This document shows positions 22,702-30,250 of a DNA stretch of 37,347 nt, piece by piece; position 1 is the first letter of the stretch; each line of letters starts with the position of its first letter. Below the pieces are notes generated by a model. That model was not told where the DNA came from. It saw only the letters and a program-made list of their open reading frames with translations, and did no database searches. The stretch comes from Clostridia bacterium (GTDB lineage: Bacteria; Bacillota; Clostridia; Oscillospirales; CAG-272). A program made the translations under genes and the position numbers. The stretch spans positions 1-37,347 of the forward strand of contig JAFXJH010000118.1 in NCBI GenBank assembly GCA_017532425.1. The letters run 5' to 3'.

Positions 22702-24114
22702 ATGACACCTTCTGAACTCGGAATGAAATATTTGCTTTGGGGAATCGTGTTTATAATGAACCCCAATATAAATATAGTTGATATCCTTCCGGATTTTATC
22801 GGATGCCTGTTTATAATGAAGGGGCTTTATAACGTTTCGCAGATATTTCCGCATTTTAACGATGCGTCGGTGTATTTTCGTAACTTCGCGATAGTATCTG
22901 CCGCTAAAACGGTATCTCTGCCCGTGCTTTTCATAGTTTCGGCGTCAGAAATAACCTGGCTTCTGCTTCTCTCGTTCGTTTTCGGATGCCTTGAAATATT
23001 CTACGGAATAATGTCCTTCTCCTCACTTTTCGAGGGACTTTACTACAGCGCGGAGAGAGGCGCGGGCGGCGCAATATTCAGCGGATATGAAAAAATAAGA
23101 ACGCTTACGATATTCTTTATATGCTTCAAGCCGCTTGCATCCTTTTTGCCTGAGATCACAAGTCTTTCAAGCGGTGACTACGGCACGGTTACCGAAAACG
23201 GTGTCGTAAACTACGCAAAATTCAGACTTCCGCTGATGGTCGCCTTCTTCGTGATAGCTCTTGCGTTTGGCATAGTATGGTACGTACTTATGCGCAGATA
23301 TCTGAAAAGGGTACTTTCGGATGACGAATATATGTCGTCGCTTTGCGAAAAGTATTACAGATTTAAGGAGGACAGCCCGCAGCTTGTTGAAAGACGTATA
23401 GTGCTTTCATCCGTGCTTCTTTTTATGGCGGCGGCGATATGCTCTCTTGAAATAAAGCTCGACGGAATAAATTATATTCCTCATATGATAGGCGCGGTAT
23501 TTTTCATACTCGCATTTGCAAGGGTAAGAAAAATATTCGGTAAACAGGCACGCGTCGGAATTATACTGTCTTCTATATATACCGCGCTTGCATCGTTAAG
23601 CTGGGGATTTTCCTTTTTCTTTACCAAAAAATATATAATATCCTCGTCAACAGAGGTCGGACTTGCCCTCGGATATGGCGAGCAGATCGCGGCATATCTC
23701 GGCTCAAACGAAGAAATAACAAGAAGCTTCACCGTGATGTGCGCCCTTTACGCGATAGAAACGCTCTCCTTTATAGCGGTAGTTATATTTGCGGGCAAGA
23801 TACTTTCAAAGGTGCTTATAAGACACGGTGGTAAGCCGATATACGAGCTCGGTCAGTGCCACGATATGAGGGTCATACTTCGCTCGACGGCGCTTGAAAG
23901 AATGTGGATAGGTATTACTGTGGCTTTGGGCACGCTCTCTTCGATCCTCGGAGTTTGTCAGCTTGTTTTTGTAACGGCTGATATTAACCTCTGGGTGCCC
24001 GACCTTGCACTTCGTATCTGTTGGGTGATAATTTTTGTGCTTGCCTGCGACAAGATAAAGGAATCTGTAAAGGAAAAGTATATTTATATAAAAGCCGACG
24101 AAAAAGATCTGTAA
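22702..24114 (+). CDS. hypothetical multi-pass membrane protein (P-[DH]-x-[IL]-G family), long paralogue with internal duplication
   Basis: A 470-residue protein with about ten or more hydrophobic segments. Residues 25-45 read VDILPDFIGCLFIMKGLYNV, like the shorter neighbour. A second, weaker copy at about 255-275 (GINYIPHMIGAVFFILAFAR) suggests the protein arose by duplication of an about 225-residue unit, roughly the size of the 22003 product. A charged loop around 200-232 links the halves. There is no enzyme or transporter motif I can name. AAAAGGGAG precedes the ATG. It follows the short paralogue after 27 bases and is the last gene before a new promoter. Function is unknown; a role near the Sec machinery is only suggested by position. 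Confidence 0.8.
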   Translation: MTPSELGMKYLLWGIVFIMNPNINIVDILPDFIGCLFIMKGLYNVSQIFPHFNDASVYFRNFAIVSAAKTVSLPVLFIVSASEITWLLLLSFVFGCLEIFYGIMSFSSLFEGLYYSAERGAGGAIFSGYEKIRTLTIFFICFKPLASFLPEITSLSSGDYGTVTENGVVNYAKFRLPLMVAFFVIALAFGIVWYVLMRRYLKRVLSDDEYMSSLCEKYYRFKEDSPQLVERRIVLSSVLLFMAAAICSLEIKLDGINYIPHMIGAVFFILAFARVRKIFGKQARVGIILSSIYTALASLSWGFSFFFTKKYIISSSTEVGLALGYGEQIAAYLGSNEEITRSFTVMCALYAIETLSFIAVVIFAGKILSKVLIRHGGKPIYELGQCHDMRVILRSTALERMWIGITVALGTLSSILGVCQLVFVTADINLWVPDLALRICWVIIFVLACDKIKESVKEKYIYIKADEKDL

Positions 24115-24172
24115 TATAAGATCTTTGTGGCATATTTGGCATAAAATCACTTGTTTTACAAAAACTTTGGTA

Positions 24173-24201
24173 TTCACATTTTGATGTAAAAGGGTTATAA
24201 T
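24173..24201 (+). promoter_or_regulatory. promoter of the MecA-N-like gene and UDG
   Basis: TTCACA (24173-24178, one change from TTGACA), 17-base spacer, TATAAT (24196-24201). Confidence 0.7.
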
Positions 24202-24238
24202 TTCGTTATACAGTAAAACGAAAGGACGAAAAATAACC

Positions 24239-24484
24239 TTGAATATAATTGAAATAAACGAAAATTCCATGCTGATAGTGCTCGGAAAAGGCGAGATCGG
24301 GAAATATCTTCCGATGACCGATTTCGATATTTCAGACAGAGCGAGCAGAATGGCTCTGCGCGATATGATATCGGAGCTGACAGATGGCAAGGACAGAGGC
24401 AGAAGAGTGCGCCTCGATATGCTCGGAAAAAGCGAGAAAGAGATAAATATATTCTGCACCTTTGGCGAAAATGAAAATACATAA
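24239..24484 (+). CDS. stand-alone MecA N-terminal-domain-like protein
   Basis: An 81-residue protein starting with TTG at 24239 (AAAGGA about 12 bases upstream). The opening IIEINENSMLIVLGKGEIGK, the later 'DISDRASRMALRDMISEL' helix and the closing strand EINIFCTF match the layout of the N-terminal substrate-binding domain of the ClpC adaptor MecA (IERINE.....L...D...........E.l...i.......G.l...v....kgl.I.V). The C-terminal ClpC-binding domain is absent, so it cannot be a standard adaptor. It may bind a substrate without delivering it, or act as an anti-adaptor (inference). The resemblance is by eye and needs a profile search. A UDG gene follows after 24 bases. Confidence 0.6.
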   Translation: MNIIEINENSMLIVLGKGEIGKYLPMTDFDISDRASRMALRDMISELTDGKDRGRRVRLDMLGKSEKEINIFCTFGENENT

Positions 24485-24508
24485 AATAAACTGAAACGGT
24501 GACGAAAA

Positions 24509-25060
24509 ATGACTTGGCAAGAGCTTGAAAACAAATGCGGTGGCTGTAAACGCTGTCCGCTCGGAGATACGCGCACAAACCTCGTTTTCGGATGCGGAAA
24601 CAAAGAAGCGAAGCTGATGTTTGTCGGCGAAGCTCCCGGCGGAGATGAGGATCGTCAGGGAATACCCTTCGTCGGAGCGGCGGGAAAGCTTCTTGATAAA
24701 TATCTCGAGGCTGTCGGAATAGACAGAAGCGAGGTCTACATAGCGAATATACTGAAATGCCGTCCTCCGAGAAACCGCGATCCGCTCCCCGAGGAGCAGG
24801 ACGTCTGCATAGAATATCTGCGTGAGCAGGTCAGGCTTATAAAGCCGAAGATGATAGTATGTCTCGGCAGAATATCGGCGATGCGTCTGATATCTCCCGA
24901 GTACAGAATAACGAAAGAGCATGGAAAATGGGTGAAAAAGGGGCAATACGATATGACCGCCGTTTATCATCCGTCGCTTCTTCTGCGCGACGCGAGCCGC
25001 AAGGACGAAATGCTCGCCGATATGATGGAAGTTGCGAGAAGATATAATGAGATAAAATAA
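24509..25060 (+). CDS. family-4 uracil-DNA glycosylase (Fe-S)
   Basis: A 183-residue family-4 UDG, which removes uracil from DNA to start base-excision repair. Four cysteines match the 4Fe-4S ligands of the family: C13 and C16 (CKRC), C84 (LKCRPP) and C100 (EEQDVC). Motif 1 is GEAPGGDEDRQGIPFVG, which positions the water and stacks uracil; motif 2 is YHPSLLLR with H154. Full length. It is co-transcribed with the preceding small gene and followed by a strong terminator. It is sometimes annotated as a phage-type DNA-polymerase domain because of its history, but the motifs here are clearly glycosylase. Confidence 0.94.
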   Translation: MTWQELENKCGGCKRCPLGDTRTNLVFGCGNKEAKLMFVGEAPGGDEDRQGIPFVGAAGKLLDKYLEAVGIDRSEVYIANILKCRPPRNRDPLPEEQDVCIEYLREQVRLIKPKMIVCLGRISAMRLISPEYRITKEHGKWVKKGQYDMTAVYHPSLLLRDASRKDEMLADMMEVARRYNEIK

Positions 25061-25065
25061 AAAAC

Positions 25066-25102
25066 AAAAAAGATACGGATCTGAAAGATCCGTATCTTTT
25101 TT
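25066..25102 (+). terminator. terminator of the UDG gene
   Basis: A perfect 16-bp stem (25066-25081 with 25087-25102), 5-base loop TGAAA, with A-runs and T-runs on both sides, so it may work in both directions. Confidence 0.92.
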
Positions 25103-25149
25103 GCTTCGCGAAAAGGGGAACTCAGCCCTTTGGGTGAAGTTTAATTTTA

Positions 25150-25233
25150 CGTCGTATGGGAGGGGCTTGCTCCTCCCATTTATATAAGGTTTAGTACTGT
25201 ACGAACATACATAAAACGCGATTATGAGCCTTT
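25150..25233 (+). repeat. repeat shared with the 3801-3873 region
   Basis: A GGGAGG-type hairpin (TGGGAGG/CCTCCCA, 25157-25178) is followed by a 33-base block (25201-25233) that aligns without gaps to 3841-3873, with seven differences and the shared core AAAACGCG and GTACGAACA. The preceding hairpin has a counterpart at about 3807-3823. The block ends 5 bases before the gatD-like stop codon. Confidence 0.55.
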
Positions 25234-25238
25234 GACCG

Positions 25239-25970
25239 TTATTTAGAAAGGCGGTTCTCAAGTGCGGAGAGACCGCGCTCGTATGCGAGAAAGAGGCTCG
25301 AGCTTGGGTCTATCTCAAATGGGTCGCCGGTTATCATTTCGCATATTTTGGCAAGAACGCTCGGATTTTTCACGGCGAACGGACCGATAAGCTGTGTGCC
25401 GATGAAATTGCCCGAGATAATTCCGTCAGAGGCAGAGACCTTGTCGTTTCCAAGCTTGTCGCCGAGGATGCAGTTTAGCATGGGAGTGTCGATACCGCTG
25501 TAGATTGCGGAGGTGTTGATGAATCCGATGAGCTTTTCACCAAAAATATTGCTGTCGTCGGTCAGAACGTCGCCTGCAAAACGCTTGTCGGTGAATATCT
25601 CGGAGACGTAGGAAAACGCACCGAGAGCATCGTAGGTGCTGTCTTTAAGCTTCAGCACACTTCCGAAAAGAGCCATCGCATTTCCTGTGGCAAGCAGACA
25701 CTTTCCCGATGAAATGTACTCGCAAAGAGCATCCTTGATAGGTAAAAGCCTTCTTACGGCTTCGATAAGATTCTTTTCTGTGCCCGAGCCGACGTAGATA
25801 AAATCGAAGTTTGAAAGCTCGATAGTCTCGCCGCTGAGAGTCTCAAGCTCGGTTACGCTTGCGCTGTATCCGCGGCAGGAGAGCTGTTTTTCTATGATCT
25901 TTACATTTCCGTATTCTCCGTAAAGCGAGAGAAGTTTCGGAAAAAGATGAAGTAATTTGATTTCTTTCAT
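25239..25970 (-). CDS. gatD: GatD-like class I glutamine amidotransferase, catalytic Cys and His lost
   Basis: A 243-residue homologue of GatD, the glutaminase subunit of the MurT-GatD complex that amidates D-Glu of lipid II. The fold aligns end to end: LLSLYGEYGNVKIIEKQL, FDFIYVGSGTEKN, RFAGDV, and GNFIGTQLIGPFAVKNP. However, the nucleophile elbow (normally I-C-G-G-Y-Q-x-L-G) reads ATGNAMALFG, putting Gly96 where the catalytic Cys should be. The catalytic His of G-T-Y-L-H-G-P is Ile195. The E-N-H-G-G substrate loop is INTSA. No frameshift or stop is present, so the protein is kept but should not hydrolyse glutamine by the known mechanism. It lies 27 bases downstream of the murT homologue. 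A structural pseudoenzyme, or a different ligand, is inferred. Confidence 0.85.
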   Translation of the reverse strand: MKEIKLLHLFPKLLSLYGEYGNVKIIEKQLSCRGYSASVTELETLSGETIELSNFDFIYVGSGTEKNLIEAVRRLLPIKDALCEYISSGKCLLATGNAMALFGSVLKLKDSTYDALGAFSYVSEIFTDKRFAGDVLTDDSNIFGEKLIGFINTSAIYSGIDTPMLNCILGDKLGNDKVSASDGIISGNFIGTQLIGPFAVKNPSVLAKICEMITGDPFEIDPSSSLFLAYERGLSALENRLSK

Positions 25971-25997
25971 ATCTTTAGTACCTTAAATAGATTTATG

Positions 25998-27335
25998 TTA
26001 TATTTGATCGTTTAATATTTCGACGCGGCTGAAAAGCTTGTCCTTGTCGGAGAAGCAGGTAATGGCGTAGAGTTTGCCGTCGCTCGGAGCGGCTATTTCC
26101 TTCGCCATTTCGTCGAGGTCGGGAATTACCTTGATCTTTGAGGGATCGATCTTTGTCATCTCAAAACGAGTGGCAAGGTCGTAGGCGTAGTTTCCGCAGA
26201 GAAGGATCTTTTCGGCAGTTGAATTTTCAAGCTTTTCAAAGCTGATATCCCAAAGCCAGCTCGTTTCGGAGGTGTAGTATTTTCTGCTTATGGCGTCAAC
26301 GATTATCGCAAGCGTGAATTTTTCCTTGGAGGCACAGACGTACTCAAGACTCTGATTGTAGGAGGTCGAGTTTTCGTGCTTGGAGGTAATGAGCATACCC
26401 TCGTTTTCGCCTGCCTTGAAGCGGACGACTCTGCCGTTTTTCATAATAAAGGAGCTGAGCGAGGAGGCTATCTTTTCGTGAGGAATTCCGACGATGCTGC
26501 ATACGGCAAATGCTGTGCAAAGATTGTAAACGTTGTAACGGCTTGCAAATGCAAGATCGATGCTCTCTCCGCAGATCGAGATGCGCTTGCTTTCAAGATC
26601 GGCGCTGTCTACAAGGTACTTGGGCTCGGCGGAGGCATATCCGCAGGACTCACAAGAGAATTTTCCGAGGTGCGCGTAGTGGAAATATTCGTAGGCAAGA
26701 GAATTTCCGCACACAGGGCAATATGTGCAGTCGTTGTAGAGAGCGTCTGTCTCGCTCGTGCAGTAGGCGTTTTTCGCCATTGCGAAGTAGCAGACCTTGT
26801 CACGCTTGTGACCGAGCATAGAAACGATAGGATCGTCGGCGTTGAGAAGAAGCTCGGCATTCGGGATAAGATCGACGGCTTCCTTTATGATGTCGTATAT
26901 CCAGAAGGGATGAACGTTTCGCGTAAGCTGATCTCTGTATAGATTGGTTACGGCAAAATGCGTGGGCTTTATGTGTCTGAACGTATGGCGCGCATAACGC
27001 TCGTCGCTTTCAAGGACGACGACGTCGCCGCAAACTCTGCCGCGAAGGTCGGAGTTTTTGAGAAGAAGGGTGGTTACGCCCTCGATCTGGTTGCTGCCCT
27101 CTTTGTTCCAGACCACCTTGAGACCGTTTTCGCTCATAACGTTTGCGATCATTTCGACGGTAGACGTTTTTCCGTTCGATCCGGTGACGGCGATCACGTA
27201 TTTCGGAAGGGATATTTTTTGCAGGATGTTCGGGCAAAGCTTAAGGACGATCTTGCCGGGAAGGCTTGACCCTTTGTTTACAAGCTTTCCGACAAAAGCA
27301 AGGAGCTTGCAGAGTAAGATCATTAAAAATTTCAT
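25998..27335 (-). CDS. murT: MurT-like Mur-ligase-family protein with altered amidation site
   Basis: A 445-residue MurT homologue. MurT activates the D-Glu carboxylate of lipid II with ATP and amidates it with ammonia from GatD. The ATP loop VTGSNGKTST is intact, and the zinc ribbon typical of MurT is present (CPVC at 206-209, CESC at 228-231). The C-terminal DUF1727 motif, normally N-D-N-x-A-D-G-R-D-x-S-W-I-x-D, reads VDAISRKYYTSETSWLWD, so the Asp that completes the GatD catalytic triad is missing. 'RDQLDRYGE' is changed to RDQLTRNVH. A hydrophobic N-terminus (FLMILLCKLLAFVG) may touch the membrane. The start ATG at 27335 is supported by GAGGT 8 bases upstream. It is co-transcribed with gatD from a good promoter. 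Confidence 0.87.
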   Translation of the reverse strand: MKFLMILLCKLLAFVGKLVNKGSSLPGKIVLKLCPNILQKISLPKYVIAVTGSNGKTSTVEMIANVMSENGLKVVWNKEGSNQIEGVTTLLLKNSDLRGRVCGDVVVLESDERYARHTFRHIKPTHFAVTNLYRDQLTRNVHPFWIYDIIKEAVDLIPNAELLLNADDPIVSMLGHKRDKVCYFAMAKNAYCTSETDALYNDCTYCPVCGNSLAYEYFHYAHLGKFSCESCGYASAEPKYLVDSADLESKRISICGESIDLAFASRYNVYNLCTAFAVCSIVGIPHEKIASSLSSFIMKNGRVVRFKAGENEGMLITSKHENSTSYNQSLEYVCASKEKFTLAIIVDAISRKYYTSETSWLWDISFEKLENSTAEKILLCGNYAYDLATRFEMTKIDPSKIKVIPDLDEMAKEIAAPSDGKLYAITCFSDKDKLFSRVEILNDQI

Positions 27336-27387
27336 AGTTTTATACCTCGTATTGTACACGGCTGAATGCCAAATTGTGCTACGGATA

Positions 27388-27416
27388 ATTATAACATATA
27401 AAAGGAGTATTTACAA
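27388..27416 (-). promoter_or_regulatory. promoter of the murT-gatD operon
   Basis: On the minus strand, TTGTAA (27411-27416), 17-base spacer, TATAAT (27388-27393). Its presence argues that the degenerate pair is expressed. The rest of 27417-27562 shows no convincing gene. Confidence 0.75.
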
Positions 27417-27562
27417 CATGAAAATGAAATATTTTTACCGCGAGACGGTAAATGTCGTGCAGAAAGGAAGTGCGATATTTTGCCGATTCGGGAGAAAAAC
27501 AAAATATTTTTGGCATTAATCAAATCTTAATATATTCTTTATCCGGAATTAAGAAAGTGTTA

Positions 27563-27591
27563 TTGACAATTTTTTTATAAAATGATACCAT
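27563..27591 (+). promoter_or_regulatory. promoter of the secreted protein gene
   Basis: TTGACA (27563-27568), 17-base spacer, TACCAT (27586-27591). It leaves a leader of about 65-70 nt ending in AAAGGAG before the ATG. Confidence 0.7.
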
Positions 27592-27664
27592 ATTTACAGA
27601 AACAGTAAAAGAAAACCGCGGTAAATAAGTTGTATCAAAATAAATCAGAAAAGGAGAAAAAACA

Positions 27665-29056
27665 ATGAAATTCAAAAAGGTTTTAGCATTATTCTTGACG
27701 GTGACAATGTTAGTATCATTTTCAACTATGTTTGTAACGGCAAGCTCAGACTCTGCCGACTATACTAAGTCGTGGGTAAACGTCGGCGAAACTATACAGA
27801 TTTCCGTTGGTTCGGGATTTTCTTCGGTATCGTGGATCAGCAACAACCATAATATAGCTACGGTAAGCGAAACGGGCGAAGTTACAGGAGTTTCAAGCGG
27901 TATAGCAACGATAATTACTAACTGTAAATATGCAAACGGCAATTCGAAAACATTTACAACCTACATTACGGTCTACGACAATCGCGGAATTGTCGAAGGC
28001 ACGGAATATAATATAATGAACGCTCAGACGAAGACCGTATTATCGCTTGCCGACAAAAATCTTAAAAGCAACCCGGAAATAAACGCAGCTGAATGCTCCA
28101 GATCTTCACTCAAACAATGGGTACTTACACAGCAGTCAACGGGATTATATACTATTGAAAACGACTACGCTTCTGCATATATGGGAAAAAGCAGCGGAAT
28201 GTGTGTGAATTCAGATGTAAGCGCCGTGCGTATCAGGACATTAGGTTCGAGCAAAACTCATTTTGAAATAAGACGAATCAACGAGGAACCGTACGAGGGA
28301 CTGTATCTTATATGCTACGGCTCAAAATATCTTGCTGCTACCTCCGATTTTACTGTCGAACTTACATCTACACTTAGCAGCGCGTGCTACTGGTCTTTCT
28401 CCCGTGTAAGAAGAGGGGATGTAAATCTGATTGCGTTTAATTATACAAACGGAGATAAACATTTTGATTCCAGAGTAGCAAACTATGATGCTATGGAAGC
28501 GTTTGCAATAAACAGTTACTCTCCCTCTTATTTTATTAATATGACTTCAACAGACGCTAAAGATCTTTTGATGAAGGGTAGTGTGTTTATTTTCATGGGT
28601 CATTATAACGGCGCAGGCGGAGAAAACGGAAGTCTTTGCTTCTATAAATTCAGAGGAGCAGATAACGGCAGAATAGCAGTATCTGAGAATTCTGCAGACG
28701 GCAACATATATTCTATATACGGTCTGAGTCCGAACGGAAGTAATGCGCTGGCAACACTCAGGTGTGCACTGTATCTGTCGTGTAATACAGCCGTCGATTA
28801 CGGAAATACCTCATTGTTAGAGGCAACGTACAACGAAGGCGCACATTTCGTTCTTGGTACTACCGCACCTGTGAATTCAAATGATTCGACAAACTTTCTT
28901 GAAGGATTTTTGCACGGTGTTAGTATGAATTATACGGTTCTTGATTGTGTTATAGAGGGTTTCGTCACTTCGGGAAATAACGTAGATTTCGCTGACGGAA
29001 GCAGAGGACATTACCCTGCAGAATATAAGGGAGACGTAAATCAGTATTTAAATTAA
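27665..29056 (+). CDS. secreted Big2/beta-trefoil protein with caspase-fold (clan CD-like) domain
   Basis: A 463-residue exported protein. Residues 1-26 are a signal peptide (basic MKFKK, hydrophobic core, TASS cleavage area). Residues about 35-104 form a bacterial Ig-like Big2 domain (VNVGETIQISV, then IATVSETGEVTGVSSGIATI). Residues about 110-248 resemble a ricin-type beta-trefoil (YNIMNAQTKTVLSLADKN, then LKQWVLTQQSTGLYTIEN). Residues about 252-440 look like a caspase/gingipain/CHAT fold: SVFIFMGHYNGAGG with His313, and CALYLSCNTAVDYG with Cys373, then EGAHFVLGTTAPVN and FLEGFLHGV. That His-Cys pair in this order is the clan CD dyad. Substrate and activation are unknown. The gene is AT-richer than its neighbours and uses more TTA/TTG leucine codons, hinting at transfer. 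A lipoprotein gene follows after 55 bases. Confidence 0.78.
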   Translation: MKFKKVLALFLTVTMLVSFSTMFVTASSDSADYTKSWVNVGETIQISVGSGFSSVSWISNNHNIATVSETGEVTGVSSGIATIITNCKYANGNSKTFTTYITVYDNRGIVEGTEYNIMNAQTKTVLSLADKNLKSNPEINAAECSRSSLKQWVLTQQSTGLYTIENDYASAYMGKSSGMCVNSDVSAVRIRTLGSSKTHFEIRRINEEPYEGLYLICYGSKYLAATSDFTVELTSTLSSACYWSFSRVRRGDVNLIAFNYTNGDKHFDSRVANYDAMEAFAINSYSPSYFINMTSTDAKDLLMKGSVFIFMGHYNGAGGENGSLCFYKFRGADNGRIAVSENSADGNIYSIYGLSPNGSNALATLRCALYLSCNTAVDYGNTSLLEATYNEGAHFVLGTTAPVNSNDSTNFLEGFLHGVSMNYTVLDCVIEGFVTSGNNVDFADGSRGHYPAEYKGDVNQYLN

Positions 29057-29111
29057 CGTAAAACGCGATTTGACATTATAAAATATTTAAAATGTAGAGA
29101 AAGGAAAAAAT

Positions 29112-30095
29112 ATGAAAAAAACAGTATCGCTGATCTTAGTGTTAATCATGCTGTTTATATGTATTACAGCTTGTTCAACAAAAGCAGAAGAAAGCACCGA
29201 TGATAATAAAACTTCTGTAGATAACACACACCCTATAGATATTATTTTTCTCTACGCGGCAGGAGAAGCGTCTGAAGGCTCGGAAGATTTATTAATAGGC
29301 TTCGGACAGGCAGGTGACTACGGTATTAACGACGGATGGATTGATTCAGAACTTAAAATTTATACAGAATTGAAGGACAAACTGAAAACTCCGTTTGACG
29401 GTTCTAAAACCTTCGTTTATACAGGAAGTGACAGAACGTACAGAAATATAAATACAAGGGGATACGGATATACTTCGGTAAGATTCGGAAAGTTTTATTG
29501 TACCTATGATGAATATATTGAAATAGTCACGGACGAACACACCGATATAAATATGCTTGAGGTTGTCAGATATCTTCACGGAACGGATATTTTAACATAT
29601 TACCGCAGATCGGTATCTGAAGAAGCGCTTCAAACCGAAATAACTATTGAAGAAGATGTACTCAAAAAAACAGCCGAAGGCTTTGCTTTGAAGATAATCT
29701 CAAAAGAGGATCTATCAAAATATGCAGACGGACAAGTTACGTATACTCCGGTAAAAGGTTTGTGCTCAGTCAATTATGACCGTTACATTAACGGATATCT
29801 GACAGATGAATCTATAAGTGTATATATTGCTTCGAATGGCGAAATTATGTATTATAGCGCGCCCTTCTTCGGCAAATACGACACTCTTGAAGCCGAACTT
29901 ACAAAAGAAAAGCTTGATAAAGCTAACAAAAAACTCAGAAACAAAATAGAAGAATTGAGATTGACGAATTTGTCTATGGGAATTTCTCGTGTTGTAACAA
30001 GCACATCCGGCGAAGCTTTCCTTAGAATTCCGATAGAGTACGATACCGATGAGGGCAGCAGAATAGGCTATTACGTATATATAAACATTCAGTAA
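29112..30095 (+). CDS. hypothetical lipoprotein
   Basis: A 327-residue exported lipoprotein. The signal sequence ends in lipobox I-T-A-C with Cys21, so it should be anchored to the outer face of the membrane. The mature part is acidic at first (KAEESTDDNK) and then mixed alpha/beta; I recognise no family. There are only three cysteines in all (two in the signal region plus one at about residue 220). A helical charged segment near residues 265-290 (LEAELTKEKLDKANKKLRNK) could be a coiled coil. GAAAGGAA precedes the ATG. It follows the caspase-like gene and shares its AT-richer composition, so the two probably act together at the cell surface (inference). A terminator lies 12 bases after the stop. 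Confidence 0.8.
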   Translation: MKKTVSLILVLIMLFICITACSTKAEESTDDNKTSVDNTHPIDIIFLYAAGEASEGSEDLLIGFGQAGDYGINDGWIDSELKIYTELKDKLKTPFDGSKTFVYTGSDRTYRNINTRGYGYTSVRFGKFYCTYDEYIEIVTDEHTDINMLEVVRYLHGTDILTYYRRSVSEEALQTEITIEEDVLKKTAEGFALKIISKEDLSKYADGQVTYTPVKGLCSVNYDRYINGYLTDESISVYIASNGEIMYYSAPFFGKYDTLEAELTKEKLDKANKKLRNKIEELRLTNLSMGISRVVTSTSGEAFLRIPIEYDTDEGSRIGYYVYINIQ

Positions 30096-30107
30096 AATAA
30101 TCATACC

Positions 30108-30137
30108 CCCCGCGCTACCCGCGCGGGGAAAATTTTT
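30108..30137 (+). terminator. terminator of the secreted-protein/lipoprotein operon
   Basis: CCCCGCGC (30108-30115) pairs with GCGCGGGG (30121-30128), 5-base loop, followed by AAAATTTTT. Confidence 0.85.
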
Positions 30138-30186
30138 GCCCAAAATCAAATTTCAATTCGCCGTCGCACAAATTTTTCCAAATCTC

Positions 30187-30215
30187 TTGACATATTTTTT
30201 TATCGCTGATATAAT
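30187..30215 (+). promoter_or_regulatory. consensus promoter of the glycan operon
   Basis: TTGACA (30187-30192), 17-base spacer, TATAAT (30210-30215), both perfect. Confidence 0.92.
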
Positions 30216-30250
30216 ATTTTTGAAAATATGTGCATTTGGAGGTAACAACT

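Noticed and set aside
27418..27519. 33-codon frame with AAAGGAG upstream, between murT and the secreted-protein gene
   Set aside because: No promoter is placed to include that ribosome site, it lies over the antisense of the murT promoter, and the peptide has no recognisable feature.
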